DNA of 64,000 nucleotides, from positions 1 through 64,000 of the forward strand of contig CAJJBH010000009.1 of the NCBI GenBank assembly GCA_905182355.1, written 5' to 3'. A model generated the notes under the pieces. The model saw only the letters and a list, made by a program, of their open reading frames with translations. It did no database searches and was not told where the DNA came from. Positions 1-9,264 of the stretch are shown here, piece after piece; positions within the stretch are counted from its first letter, which is position 1, and the number at the start of each line of letters is the position of its first letter. Source of the DNA: an uncultured Paracoccaceae bacterium (GTDB lineage Bacteria; Pseudomonadota; Alphaproteobacteria; Rhodobacterales; Rhodobacteraceae). The position numbers and the translations under genes are program-made.

Positions 1-13
1 GTCATATGCTGCT

Positions 14-47
14 GTCACAGATCGGCGTTAAGTCGAGTCGTTGTGAC
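14..47. promoter_or_regulatory. Inverted repeat upstream of the glutamate dehydrogenase gene
   Basis: GTCACA at 14-19 is mirrored by TGTGAC at 42-47, with 22 bases between the arms. The right arm ends about 17 bases before the GTG start of the glutamate dehydrogenase gene. Widely spaced arms like these could bind a dimeric regulator, but six-base arms are short and the region upstream lies outside the window. Function is not known. Confidence 0.25.
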
Positions 48-64
48 CTAAAAGGAGTTGCCAG

Positions 65-1495
65 GTGAGTGTTCCCCAAGAGATGAGCTTTCGTGAAAGT
101 GTAGACATGATGTTCAATCGCGCAGTGGCGTTGATGGACCTGCCACCCGGACTTGAAGAAAAAATCAGGGTTTGCAATGCGACTTACACCGTTCGTTTTG
201 GTGTGCGCTTGCGGGGACAAATTCAGACATTCACAGGGTATCGATCGGTTCACTCCGAACATATGGAACCTGTAAAGGGCGGTATTCGTTTTTCTTTGGG
301 TGTTAACCAAGATGAGGTTGAAGCACTTGCGGCTCTTATGACGTACAAGTGTTCCTTGGTCGAAGCCCCGTTTGGCGGATCAAAAGGTGGTCTTTGTATC
401 GATCCACGCCTTTATGATGAACACGAACTTGAATTGATCACGCGTCGATTTGCCTACGAGTTGATCAAACGCGACCTTATCAATCCGTCACAAAACGTGC
501 CTGCCCCCGACATGGGCACTGGCGAACGCGAGATGGCGTGGATTGCGGATCAATACGCGCGTATGAACACAACAGACATCAACGCTAGGGCCTGTGTGAC
601 GGGCAAACCCCTGAACGCTGGCGGTATCGCAGGTCGTGTCGAAGCAACGGGGCGCGGTGTGCAATATGCGCTGCGGGAATTCTTCCGTGATGAACAGGGG
701 ATGCAGAAGGCTGGATTGACAGGCGGACTGAAAGGCAAACGTGTCGTCGTTCAGGGGCTTGGCAACGTGGGTTACCACGCGACCAAATTCTTAATGGAAG
801 AAGATGGGTGCATAATTACTGGCATTATTGAACATGATGGTGCGTTGGTTGATGCTAGTGGACTTGACGTTGATGCGGTCCAGAAATGGATCGCCAAACA
901 CGGCGGTATCTCGGGGTATCCGGATGCCAATATTATTGAAGATGGCGCTATGGTGCTTGAAGAAGATTGTGACATCCTGATCCCCGCAGCGCTTGAAGGC
1001 GTGATTAATGTATCTAACGCGGATCGCATCAAAGCACCGTTAATCATTGAAGCCGCCAATGGACCTGTGACCGCCGGTGGCGACGAGATCCTGCGCAACA
1101 AAGGTACCGTGATCATTCCTGACATGTATGCCAACGCAGGTGGTGTGACGGTATCCTACTTTGAGTGGGTCAAAAACCTTAGCCACATTCGCTTTGGCCG
1201 TATGCAACGCCGTCAGGAAGAATCGCGCCACCAATTGGTTGTTGACGAACTTGAACGTCTCAGTGCGGATTCAGGCGTTGGCTGGCAACTAAGCCCTAAC
1301 TTCAAGGAACGCTATCTACGCGGCGCGGACGAGTTGGAATTGGTGCGTTCAGGTTTGGATGACACGATGCGTATTGCATACCAATCCATGCGGGAAGTTT
1401 GGCATGGGCGTGACGATGTCCATGATTTGCGGACCGCAGCCTATTTGGTCTCTATTGAAAAAGTGGCTGCCAGCTACCGTGCCAAAGGTTTGTAG
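65..1495 (+). CDS. gdhA: Glu/Leu/Phe/Val-type glutamate dehydrogenase
   Basis: This 476-residue protein belongs to the Glu/Leu/Phe/Val dehydrogenase family, which interconverts glutamate and 2-oxoglutarate plus ammonia with NAD(P) in the cytoplasm. Visible are the substrate-side segment PFGGSKGG with the catalytic lysine region near residue 100, an APDMGTGE segment near residue 150, and the nucleotide-binding GLGNVG motif near residue 235. The GTG start at 65 follows AAGGAG about 8 bases upstream. The gene stands alone, ends in a strong terminator and precedes the sarcosine oxidase operon. Coenzyme and substrate preference cannot be read with certainty; the family also contains leucine and phenylalanine dehydrogenases. 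Confidence 0.9.
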   Translation: MSVPQEMSFRESVDMMFNRAVALMDLPPGLEEKIRVCNATYTVRFGVRLRGQIQTFTGYRSVHSEHMEPVKGGIRFSLGVNQDEVEALAALMTYKCSLVEAPFGGSKGGLCIDPRLYDEHELELITRRFAYELIKRDLINPSQNVPAPDMGTGEREMAWIADQYARMNTTDINARACVTGKPLNAGGIAGRVEATGRGVQYALREFFRDEQGMQKAGLTGGLKGKRVVVQGLGNVGYHATKFLMEEDGCIITGIIEHDGALVDASGLDVDAVQKWIAKHGGISGYPDANIIEDGAMVLEEDCDILIPAALEGVINVSNADRIKAPLIIEAANGPVTAGGDEILRNKGTVIIPDMYANAGGVTVSYFEWVKNLSHIRFGRMQRRQEESRHQLVVDELERLSADSGVGWQLSPNFKERYLRGADELELVRSGLDDTMRIAYQSMREVWHGRDDVHDLRTAAYLVSIEKVAASYRAKGL

Positions 1496-1532
1496 AGCTG
1501 ACGGCTAATCCCTGATTAAAACGATAAAAACT

Positions 1533-1568
1533 AACGCACCCCCCCTTTGATTGGGAGGGTGCGTTTTT
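1533..1568 (+). terminator. Rho-independent terminator after gdhA
   Basis: ACGCACC at 1534-1540 pairs with GGTGCGT at 1558-1564, and the stem runs into TTTTT. It sits about 40 bases after the gdhA stop codon. Confidence 0.85.
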
Positions 1569-1638
1569 CGTTTCATATTAAGGGTTGCTAACAAAAAAGG
1601 TTTTGTGTGTGATCTGCGCATTGATACCACTATGTACA

Positions 1639-1667
1639 ACCGCTACGCCGTTCTATCCGTAAGCGGT
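1639..1667 (+). promoter_or_regulatory. Inverted repeat in the leader of the sarcosine oxidase operon
   Basis: ACCGCT at 1639-1644 is complementary to AGCGGT at 1662-1667. It lies 24 bases before the soxB start, so it would form a hairpin in the mRNA leader or act as a protein site. No known riboswitch consensus is recognised here. Confidence 0.3.
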
Positions 1668-1690
1668 CACTGCGAGGCAAAGGATCGAAT

Positions 1691-2944
1691 ATGCGCTTTT
1701 CCGGACTACGCGTTCTAAAAGAAGGCCTGACTGGCAACAAAGGCTGGACGCCGCACTGGAGCAATCCCGAACCCAAAGCTGAATATGACATTATTATCAT
1801 TGGCGGTGGGGGCCATGGCTTGGCCACAGCGCACTATCTTGCGTCCGTCCACGGTATCACCAAGGTCGCCGTTCTAGAGAAAGGGTATCTTGGCGGGGGC
1901 AATGTGGGGCGCAACACGACAATCGTTCGTGCAAACTATGGTCTGCGAGGCAATTCAGAATTTTACAGTCATTCGCTGAAATTGTGGGAAGGTCTTGAGG
2001 CAGACCTGAACTATAATGTGATGCATTCCCAACGTGGGGTCATAAACCTGTTCAACTCCGATGGGTCCCGTGACGCTGCAGCACGGCGTGGCAATCAAAT
2101 GGCTTCGCAAGGAGACGATGCGGTTTTGATGGACAACGCAGCGGTACGCAAAATGCTACCTTACCTAGATTACGATCAGACACGTTTCCCCATCTACGGT
2201 GGCCTTTACCAGCCACGTGGCGGCACCGCCCGCCATGATGCGGTTGCTTGGGGATTTGCTCGTGCCGCCGATCAACGCGGTGTCGATTTGATTCAACAAT
2301 GTGAAGTGACAGGCATCGATGTCGTCGACGGGGTGGTCAAAGGTGTGCAAACCACACGTGGCCCGATCCGTGCCAAAAAAGTTGGCATCGTCGCTGCGGG
2401 TCGCTCCAGCCAAGTGGCTGCAATGGCAGGCATGCGCCTGCCTGTTGAAAGCCACATCCTGCAAGCGTTTGTAACCGAGGGTCTTAAACCAATTATCGAC
2501 CACGTGATTACTTACGAGGCGGGCCATTTCTACATCAGTCAATCCGACAAAGGTGGTTTGGTCTTTGGTGGCAGTTTGGACCTTTATTCCAGTTATGCCT
2601 CGCGTGGGAATCTACCGATGGCCGAACATGTGATCGAAGCGGCATGCACATTGATGCCCGCAATTACGAAGGCCAAAGTACTGCGCAGTTGGGGTGGGAT
2701 TATGGATATGTCTTCTGACGGATCCCCCATAATCGATAAAACCGATATCGATGGGCTCTATCTGAATTGCGGCTGGTGCTATGGTGGATTTAAAGCGACT
2801 CCGGGATCGGGCCATGTCTTTGCGCACTTGATGGCAACGGGAAATCCGCATCCTGTGGCTGTGAAGCACCGCCTGGATCGGTTTCGCACTGGTGTTGGTG
2901 TGATGGATGAAGAAGCGACAGGTTCGCAGCACAATTTGCATTAG
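1691..2944 (+). CDS. soxB: Sarcosine oxidase beta subunit
   Basis: SoxB is the FAD/FMN-carrying catalytic subunit of heterotetrameric sarcosine oxidase, which oxidises sarcosine to glycine while passing a one-carbon unit to tetrahydrofolate and electrons to oxygen. The 417-residue length is typical. A dinucleotide-binding segment IIIIGGGGHGLATAHYLA lies near residue 35, followed by the DAO-type fold and a C-terminal GWCYGGFKATPGSG segment. It is first in the order B-D-A-G, the usual arrangement for this enzyme. The ATG follows an AAAGGA ribosome site. The name soxB here means sarcosine oxidase and is unrelated to the sulfur-oxidation gene or to soxR later in the window. Confidence 0.95.
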   Translation: MRFSGLRVLKEGLTGNKGWTPHWSNPEPKAEYDIIIIGGGGHGLATAHYLASVHGITKVAVLEKGYLGGGNVGRNTTIVRANYGLRGNSEFYSHSLKLWEGLEADLNYNVMHSQRGVINLFNSDGSRDAAARRGNQMASQGDDAVLMDNAAVRKMLPYLDYDQTRFPIYGGLYQPRGGTARHDAVAWGFARAADQRGVDLIQQCEVTGIDVVDGVVKGVQTTRGPIRAKKVGIVAAGRSSQVAAMAGMRLPVESHILQAFVTEGLKPIIDHVITYEAGHFYISQSDKGGLVFGGSLDLYSSYASRGNLPMAEHVIEAACTLMPAITKAKVLRSWGGIMDMSSDGSPIIDKTDIDGLYLNCGWCYGGFKATPGSGHVFAHLMATGNPHPVAVKHRLDRFRTGVGVMDEEATGSQHNLH

Positions 2945-2953
2945 GGGGGTAAG

Positions 2954-3028
2954 ATGATGAATGCCTCCGGCGGGAGTAATTTGGGTCAAAAGAATGAAGG
3001 GCAATTGCCCTTTGATGGAGTGATATAA
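2954..3028 (+). CDS. Possible 24-residue leader peptide between soxB and soxD
   Basis: An ATGATG start lies 9 bases after soxB, directly behind a strong AGGGGGG ribosome site. The frame encodes 24 residues and ends in a TAA whose last base is the first base of the soxD ATG. This is the classic layout of translational coupling. The peptide has no recognisable motif. It may simply deliver ribosomes to soxD, or it may be chance; codon-level conservation in relatives would decide. Confidence 0.4.
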   Translation: MMNASGGSNLGQKNEGQLPFDGVI

Positions 3029-3300
3029 TGCGTCTGCCTTGTCCAATATGTGGGGAGCGCGACATTCGCGAGTTTTATTATCAAGGTGCGGATGTGGCGT
3101 TGAACCGCCCAGCGCCGGATGCAGGTGAACAGGCGTGGCAGGATTATGTTTTCTTGCGTGACAATCAGCCTGGAGAACACCGTGATTTGTGGCAGCATGA
3201 AAGTGGCTGTGGTGCGTGGATTGTTGTCAGCCGCAATACAGTAACACATTTGGTGTCGGGTGCGGTTCTTGCCACTGATATCAAGAGGACACAGGCATGA
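3028..3300 (+). CDS. soxD: Sarcosine oxidase delta subunit
   Basis: SoxD is the small zinc-binding subunit of heterotetrameric sarcosine oxidase. The 90-residue protein opens with the expected CPICGERDIREFYYQG segment, with its CxxC pair at the N-terminus, and has WxHExGCGAWI near residue 55. It overlaps soxA by four bases (ATGA at 3297-3300) and shares one base with the stop of the small upstream frame, so the operon is tightly coupled. Length and order agree with the family. Confidence 0.95.
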   Translation: MRLPCPICGERDIREFYYQGADVALNRPAPDAGEQAWQDYVFLRDNQPGEHRDLWQHESGCGAWIVVSRNTVTHLVSGAVLATDIKRTQA

Positions 3301-6230
3301 GACTTCGTGACAAAGGTACGGTTGACCGCAACGCCCCTGTTTCGTTTACATTTGACGGCGTCAGTTATCGCGGCTTTCAGGGTGACACGGTGGCCTCAGC
3401 TTTATTGGCCAATGGCATTGGCCTGATGGCCCGTTCGTTCAAATATCATCGTCCGCGAGGGGTGTTGACCGCTGGCAGCGAAGAACCGAACGCTTTGATC
3501 ACAGTGGGCCGGGACGGCGCTACTGATCCAAACGTACGCGCGACAGTTCAAGAGATTTATGAAGGTCTGGAGGCGCGCAGCCAAAACGCGTGGCCTTCTT
3601 TAGGATTTGACGTGATGGCAGTGAATGATCTGGCCGCGCCATTTTTGGGCGCTGGATTTTATTATAAAACATTTATGTGGCCCCGGGCATTTTGGGAAAA
3701 ATTATACGAACCGATCATTCGCCGCGCCGCAGGTCTTGGTGCGCTCAGCGGCAAGGCGCCAACAGACAAGTACGAACGGGCATTTGCACACTGTGATGTG
3801 TTGGTGATTGGTGCAGGGCCGACCGGTTTGATGGCTGCATTGAAGGCGGGGCGATCCGGCGTTGATGTGATTTTAGCGGACGAAGATAGCGTGATGGGTG
3901 GCCGTCTGAACGCCGAGACTTTTCTAATAGACGGCCAAGCAGGGTCCGATTGGGCTGCAACGATAGTCGGTAAATTGGCGGCAATGGACAACGTGCGTTT
4001 GATGCCACGCACAACCATCGCAGGTGCCTACGATCAAGGCACGTTTGGCGCGCTTGAGCGGGTCAACCATCACACTGATATTCGCGATGGAAAAGCCCCG
4101 ATTGAAACGTTTTGGCGCATTGTTGCAAAGCAATCGATTCTTGCCGCGGGTGCCTTGGAGCGTCCGATTGCGTTTCAGAACAACGATCGCCCCGGAATTA
4201 TGATGGCGGGTGCTGTGCGCAGTTATCTGAACCGGTGGGGTGTCGCCCCTGGGAAGACGGTTACTGTTTTTGCCAACAATGACGACGCCCACCGCACCGC
4301 GCTGGATATGCAGGCCGCCGGGGTGCATGTGGCCGCTGTGATCGACAGCCGTGCGACTGCCCAAGCACAGGGAAACTATCACCTGATCAAGGGTGCCCAT
4401 GTTTCTGGTACAAGTGGGCGCAAGGGGCTGGAAAGTATTTCGGTCCGCACATCAACAGGCATTGACACCATAGAAACTGATTGTTTGGCAATGTCTGGGG
4501 GTTGGAACCCGACTGTGCACTTGACCTGTCATATGAATGGCCGCCCAAAATGGCGTGAGGACATCGCCAGCTTTGTTCCAACTGATGGGTCCATTCCAAG
4601 CATGATCACGGCTGGGGCGTGTAACGGTGACTTTTCCACATATGCCTGCCTAAGAGCAGGGCTTGAGGCGGCGAAAAAAATACTATCTGCGCTGGGCAAG
4701 ACAGCTGCAGATGTTGCGTTGCCAGAGGCAGAAGATGCGCCTTACAATCTGGAACCACTTTGGGCGGTACCAGGAAAAGGTCGCGCATGGTTGGACTATC
4801 AAAATGATGTTTCGGTCAAAGACGTAACGCAAGCTGCCACAGAAAACTTTCGCTCAGTCGAGCATATGAAACGCTATACGACACAAGGAATGGCAACGGA
4901 CCAAGGTAAGAATTCCAATGTCACCGCTCTTGCTTTGCTGGCCGATGCGACGGGGCGCGGCATTCCTGAAACGGGAACCACGACGTTCCGCCCCCCATAT
5001 AGCCCGATTGCGATGGCGGCTTTTGGGGCAGGGGCCGAGGGCAAGGGTTTTGCGCCCGAACGCAAGACAACCAGCCATGTGGCCACAGTTGATGCAGGTG
5101 CGCCGATGATGGAGGCGGGCTTGTGGTATCGCCCCAGCTATTTCCCGATCAATGGCGAAAAGAATTGGCGGCAATCATGTGACCGTGAAGTTGGGTATGT
5201 GCGCAATGCTGTTGGCGTTTGTGATGTGTCCACGCTGGGCAAAATTGATATTCAAGGACCGGATGCGGGCGTGCTGCTTGATTTGGTTTACACCAATGTG
5301 TTCTCGACCCTCAAAATAGGGCGGGTGCGCTATGGCCTGATGTTGCGCGAAGACGGTTATGTGATGGATGACGGCACGACTGCGCGTCTGTCAGAACATC
5401 ATTTTGTCACGACGACGACAACTGCGGCGGCGGGTGCCGTGATGCGGCATCTGGAATTCGTGACCCAAGTTTTGCGGCCCGATCTGGATGTTCGCCTGAT
5501 GTCTGTCACCGAACAATGGGCGCAATTTGCGGTAGCGGGGCCAAAGGCGCGTAAGGTGCTGAATGATCTATTGGATGATCCGCTCGACAATGAAGCGTGG
5601 CCGTTCATGGCCTGTGGTGATGTGACCCTGTCTGGGGTCAAAGGGCGGTTGTTCCGCATCTCATTCTCTGGCGAACACGCTTATGAAATCGCTGTACCTG
5701 CGCGATACGGTTACAGTCTTTTTCGGCTGCTGACGACCAAGGCTAAGGCGCTGGGCGGTGGACCGTATGGGATGGAGGCGTTGAATGTGCTGCGTATTGA
5801 AAAGGGGTTTATCACGCACGGCGAAATTCACGGGCGCGTCACTGCGTTTGATATTGGAATGGAGCGGATGGTCAGCGCCAAAAAGGATTGCATCGGCAAA
5901 ACATTGTCCAATCGGGTGGGATTGCTCAATGAGGATCGCGAACAGCTGATGGGGTTCAAGCCTGTCGGCGCAGTCAAACAACTGACTGGCGGGGCGCATC
6001 TTTATAACGAAGGGGACGAGGCCCTGACTAAATTCAATCGGGGTTATCTAACCTCGGTGGCGTTTTCCCCAACCTTCGGGCATTTCCTTGCACAGGGCTT
6101 TGTGCGGGGCGGGCAGGCGCGCAACGGAGAACGGATGCGAATGGTGGATCACGTGCGCGAGATTGAGACGATTGTAGAAGTTTGCGATCCCGTCTTCTTT
6201 GATCCAAAGGGGGACCGTACCCGTGGCTAA
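3297..6230 (+). CDS. soxA: Sarcosine oxidase alpha subunit
   Basis: SoxA is the large subunit of sarcosine oxidase (977 residues, normal for the family). Residues about 15-110 form an N-terminal 2Fe-2S-ferredoxin-like domain, which carries RSFKYHRPRGV. An NAD-binding domain begins with VLVIGAGPTGLMAALKAG near residue 165, and the C-terminal third is a GcvT-like aminomethyltransferase domain that binds tetrahydrofolate. Electrons and formaldehyde equivalents pass between this subunit and SoxB. The gene overlaps soxD by four bases and soxG by eight, confirming a single transcript. Confidence 0.95.
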   Translation: MRLRDKGTVDRNAPVSFTFDGVSYRGFQGDTVASALLANGIGLMARSFKYHRPRGVLTAGSEEPNALITVGRDGATDPNVRATVQEIYEGLEARSQNAWPSLGFDVMAVNDLAAPFLGAGFYYKTFMWPRAFWEKLYEPIIRRAAGLGALSGKAPTDKYERAFAHCDVLVIGAGPTGLMAALKAGRSGVDVILADEDSVMGGRLNAETFLIDGQAGSDWAATIVGKLAAMDNVRLMPRTTIAGAYDQGTFGALERVNHHTDIRDGKAPIETFWRIVAKQSILAAGALERPIAFQNNDRPGIMMAGAVRSYLNRWGVAPGKTVTVFANNDDAHRTALDMQAAGVHVAAVIDSRATAQAQGNYHLIKGAHVSGTSGRKGLESISVRTSTGIDTIETDCLAMSGGWNPTVHLTCHMNGRPKWREDIASFVPTDGSIPSMITAGACNGDFSTYACLRAGLEAAKKILSALGKTAADVALPEAEDAPYNLEPLWAVPGKGRAWLDYQNDVSVKDVTQAATENFRSVEHMKRYTTQGMATDQGKNSNVTALALLADATGRGIPETGTTTFRPPYSPIAMAAFGAGAEGKGFAPERKTTSHVATVDAGAPMMEAGLWYRPSYFPINGEKNWRQSCDREVGYVRNAVGVCDVSTLGKIDIQGPDAGVLLDLVYTNVFSTLKIGRVRYGLMLREDGYVMDDGTTARLSEHHFVTTTTTAAAGAVMRHLEFVTQVLRPDLDVRLMSVTEQWAQFAVAGPKARKVLNDLLDDPLDNEAWPFMACGDVTLSGVKGRLFRISFSGEHAYEIAVPARYGYSLFRLLTTKAKALGGGPYGMEALNVLRIEKGFITHGEIHGRVTAFDIGMERMVSAKKDCIGKTLSNRVGLLNEDREQLMGFKPVGAVKQLTGGAHLYNEGDEALTKFNRGYLTSVAFSPTFGHFLAQGFVRGGQARNGERMRMVDHVREIETIVEVCDPVFFDPKGDRTRG

Positions 6231-6768
6231 GTTAACCTTAAAAACACCGATGGATAGCATGGCTCCAATGACGATTGGGACTGTAACGTTAAGTGAGATC
6301 GACTTGGGGCCAATGACCTCAATCTCGCCGTACAAAGGGCAAGGCAAGGCGCTGTCTGCTGCGTTGAAAGCCGCGCATGGGATGGCCATGCCCGCAGCAA
6401 ATCGTGCAACAGGGCGCGCAGAGGCCAGGGCTATTTGGTTTGGGCGAGAACAATGCATTCTAGCTGGAATAGACGCGAACACTGGATTGGCTGTTCATGC
6501 TGCGTTGACCGATCAATCAGATGGCTGGACCGTGGTGCAATTGCAAGGCGCGGGGGCCGCTAATGTCTTGGCGCGGTTGACCCCACTGGATTTGCGCCCC
6601 GCTATTTTTAAACGTGGACACACAGCACGGACCGACCTGATGCACATGGCGTCATCGATCACGCGCACGTCGGATGACACATTTATGATCATGGTTTTCC
6701 GTTCAATGGCGGGAACACTGCTGCATGATCTGCAAAGTGCTATGGAAGGTGTCGCCTCGCGCGGTTAA
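6223..6768 (+). CDS. soxG: Sarcosine oxidase gamma subunit
   Basis: SoxG is the last subunit of the sarcosine oxidase heterotetramer and is related to GcvT-like and YgfZ-like folds. I place the start at GTG 6223, eight bases inside the end of soxA, because AAGGGGGA lies at good spacing upstream; the frame can be extended to a TTG at 6199 but no ribosome site supports that. This gives 181 residues. The segments FKRGHTARTDLMHM and FRSMAGTLLHDL are typical of the subunit. No terminator is obvious afterwards. Confidence 0.9.
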   Translation: MAKLTLKTPMDSMAPMTIGTVTLSEIDLGPMTSISPYKGQGKALSAALKAAHGMAMPAANRATGRAEARAIWFGREQCILAGIDANTGLAVHAALTDQSDGWTVVQLQGAGAANVLARLTPLDLRPAIFKRGHTARTDLMHMASSITRTSDDTFMIMVFRSMAGTLLHDLQSAMEGVASRG

Positions 6769-6816
6769 CATCATCCCTTTAAATAAACCTAATTCCTGAA
6801 CAGACCGGAGCCACTT

Positions 6817-7128
6817 ATGACCCGATTTACTCTTTTCACCGTCTTTTTTGTATTTGCATCGCCAACCTTGGCTGTCGCCGAAATCAGCAAAGCAGACGAT
6901 TGTGGATATCAGGCTGACGTTGTGGCAGCGATCCAAGTGGCGCGTCTGAACCGTGTGAAAGAGGCAAACTTGGCCGACGCAATTGCACAGACGAATCCCG
7001 CATGGCCCGACCAGTACAACAACGCTATTCCTATTCTTGGTGGCTCTATTTACCAGATCAAACGCCGTGATCTTAAAAAGACCGACCTTGGCGTACAATG
7101 GAAAGAAGCCTGTCTTTCGCGTGAGTGA
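6817..7128 (+). CDS. Small exported protein of unknown function
   Basis: This encodes 103 residues with an N-terminal signal peptide (charged MTRF, hydrophobic core, AVA-type cleavage site near residue 21). The mature part is about 80 residues with two cysteines (residues near 29 and 99) that could form a disulfide in the periplasm. I do not recognise the family. It lies between the sox operon and dnaG in the same direction, with an ACCGGAG ribosome site about 6 bases before the ATG. Nothing ties it to sarcosine metabolism beyond position. Confidence 0.7.
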   Translation: MTRFTLFTVFFVFASPTLAVAEISKADDCGYQADVVAAIQVARLNRVKEANLADAIAQTNPAWPDQYNNAIPILGGSIYQIKRRDLKKTDLGVQWKEACLSRE

Positions 7129-7167
7129 CGACTAGACTTTGAGCGCCGCAGCCCCAATATATACGCC

Positions 7168-9138
7168 ATGAGCTTGCCCCCCGGATTCCTTGATGATTTG
7201 CGCACCCGCGCCAGCCTGTCCCAAGTGGTCGGACGTAAAGTTATGTGGGATACGCGCAAGTCCAATCAGGGCAAAGGCGACATGTGGGCACCTTGCCCGT
7301 TCCATCAGGAAAAATCTGCCAGCTTTCATGTCGACGACCAAAAAGGGTTTTACTACTGCTTTGGCTGTCAGGCAAAAGGTGATGCGATATCCTTTGTGCG
7401 CGAAACTGAAAACGTAGGTTTCATGGAGGCCGTGCGTATCTTGGCCGACGAAGTTGGTATGCCGATGCCAGCCCAAGATCCCAAAGCGCAGGAAAAGTCA
7501 GACCACCGAACCCAGCTGGCTGACGTCATGGAACAGGCAGTCAAATTCTTCCGGCTACAGTTGCAAGCTGGCGCAGGGGCGGACGCCCGCAGTTATTTAG
7601 ACAAACGCGGCCTGAAACCTGAAGCCCAAGGTCGCTGGGAAATCGGTTTTGCACCTGACACATGGCAAGGCCTGTGGGATCATCTGATCGCCAAGAATAT
7701 TGAACCGGATTTGATCCTTGGGGCGGGCCTTGGAAAACCCAGCCAAAAGGGTGGCAAACCTTACGACACATTTCGCGGGCGCATCATGTTCCCAATCCGC
7801 GATGCTAGGGGACGGTGCACGGCATTTGGGGGCCGCGCGATGGACCCCAATGACAACGCAAAATATCTGAATTCACCCGAAACCGAATTATTCGACAAAG
7901 GCCGCAGCCTGTATAATCACGGACCTGCTCGGACGGCTGTCGGCAAAGGTCAGCCGCTCATTGTGTCCGAAGGGTACATGGACGTGATTGCGCTGGGCGA
8001 GCATGGATTTGGCGGGGCAGTGGCACCGTTGGGAACGGCCATCACTGAAAGCCAGCTGCAGATGATGTGGCGTGTGTCATCCGAACCGATCATCGCGCTG
8101 GACGGCGATACGGCGGGCCTGCGGGCCGCAATGCGCCTGATTGATCTATCACTGCCCCTACTTGAAGCGGGACAATCGTTGCGGTTTGCACTGATGCCTG
8201 AAGGTTTAGACCCCGATGATCTGCTAAAAGCTCAAGGTGCTCCGGGCTTTCAAAAACTGATCGATGGTGCGGTTCCTATGGTTCAGCTGCTTTGGCAGCG
8301 CGAAACAGCAGGGCAGGTTTACGACAGCCCTGAACGCAAAGCTGCCCTTGATAAAACCCTGCGTGAAAAGATCAAACTGATCAAAGATCCCTCCATTCGT
8401 GGGCATTATGGGCAGGCGATTAAAGACCTGCGCTGGCAATTGTTCACGACCAAACGGGTTGGACCTGCACGCCAATATGTTGGATCACGTGGCAAATTCA
8501 AAGGCGGGAAGTGGCAGCCGCCGCAAAATGCAATGGCGGCCACCAAATCATCTGTGCTGGCCAGTGCGTTGAACCCCGAGATCACGGAACACTTGCGTGA
8601 AGCGATAATTTTAGCGGCCCTAATTGGCACGCCAGAGGTGACGGAAGAATTCGAACGTGGCCTCGAAAGCATGACCTGTCGCAGCACCGATCATGCGGAT
8701 ATTCGTCGCCTGATTTTGCGCAACATTGGGGCCGATGCAGGGCTGTTGCGTGAAAATATTTTCGAAGCACTTGGACCGTTCGCCCTTGAAAATTTGCTGA
8801 ACGCGGGCCATGTCGCAATTGTACCCTGCATCCGCACACCCGGCGACGTTGAAATGGTACGCATGACTGTGACCGAAGAACTCGCGAAACTTGATGCTGT
8901 GCGGGGGTTAAATGCTGAAATTGCCGATGCAGCCGAAGATTTGACAGGTGTGGCTGATGAGGACGTAACTTATCGGCTGTTACAAGCCGCCAAAGCGGTG
9001 CAAGAGTCGGTTAGAAGCACAGAAGAAACGAAGGTCGAATTCGACCTTGGCGCGAACGGCGCGAAGATGGATAAAGGCGAACGCAGTGCCTTCGACGCAC
9101 TGATGGAAACGATTCGGTTCTCAAAAGGCGGCACTTAA
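7168..9138 (+). CDS. dnaG: DNA primase
   Basis: DnaG makes the RNA primers for replication and works with the replicative helicase at the fork. The 656-residue protein begins with the CHC2 zinc finger (CPFHQEKSASFHV and YYCFGCQAKGDAISF, residues about 42-75). The RNA polymerase/TOPRIM core follows, with SEGYMDVIAL near residue 270 and ALDGDTAGLRAA near residue 310. The helicase-binding C-terminal region is more variable. It precedes rpoD, the common dnaG-rpoD arrangement. No clear ribosome site precedes the ATG. Confidence 0.97.
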   Translation: MSLPPGFLDDLRTRASLSQVVGRKVMWDTRKSNQGKGDMWAPCPFHQEKSASFHVDDQKGFYYCFGCQAKGDAISFVRETENVGFMEAVRILADEVGMPMPAQDPKAQEKSDHRTQLADVMEQAVKFFRLQLQAGAGADARSYLDKRGLKPEAQGRWEIGFAPDTWQGLWDHLIAKNIEPDLILGAGLGKPSQKGGKPYDTFRGRIMFPIRDARGRCTAFGGRAMDPNDNAKYLNSPETELFDKGRSLYNHGPARTAVGKGQPLIVSEGYMDVIALGEHGFGGAVAPLGTAITESQLQMMWRVSSEPIIALDGDTAGLRAAMRLIDLSLPLLEAGQSLRFALMPEGLDPDDLLKAQGAPGFQKLIDGAVPMVQLLWQRETAGQVYDSPERKAALDKTLREKIKLIKDPSIRGHYGQAIKDLRWQLFTTKRVGPARQYVGSRGKFKGGKWQPPQNAMAATKSSVLASALNPEITEHLREAIILAALIGTPEVTEEFERGLESMTCRSTDHADIRRLILRNIGADAGLLRENIFEALGPFALENLLNAGHVAIVPCIRTPGDVEMVRMTVTEELAKLDAVRGLNAEIADAAEDLTGVADEDVTYRLLQAAKAVQESVRSTEETKVEFDLGANGAKMDKGERSAFDALMETIRFSKGGT

Positions 9139-9152
9139 GTACGTTTGGACAG

Positions 9153-9235
9153 GATTCCTTAGGAAAAAGACGGTACTAGGGTGGCCGAATCACCCGAAGG
9201 CGTGAATGATTCTCTAACTGATTCGTTTTCGAATC
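9153..9235. promoter_or_regulatory. Cluster of five GANTC sites in the dnaG-rpoD gap
   Basis: GANTC occurs at 9153-9157, 9187-9191, 9208-9212, 9220-9224 and 9231-9235, five times in 83 bases, where about one per 256 bases is expected at random. The last two are arms of a perfect inverted repeat, GATTCG-TTTT-CGAATC (9220-9235). GANTC is the target of the alphaproteobacterial cell-cycle methylase CcrM. The cluster lies 30-110 bases before the rpoD start, where the promoter should be, so methylation-state control of rpoD is plausible but inferred. Confidence 0.6.
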
Positions 9236-9264
9236 ACTTACGAAGTTCTGACTAGGAGCACTCG

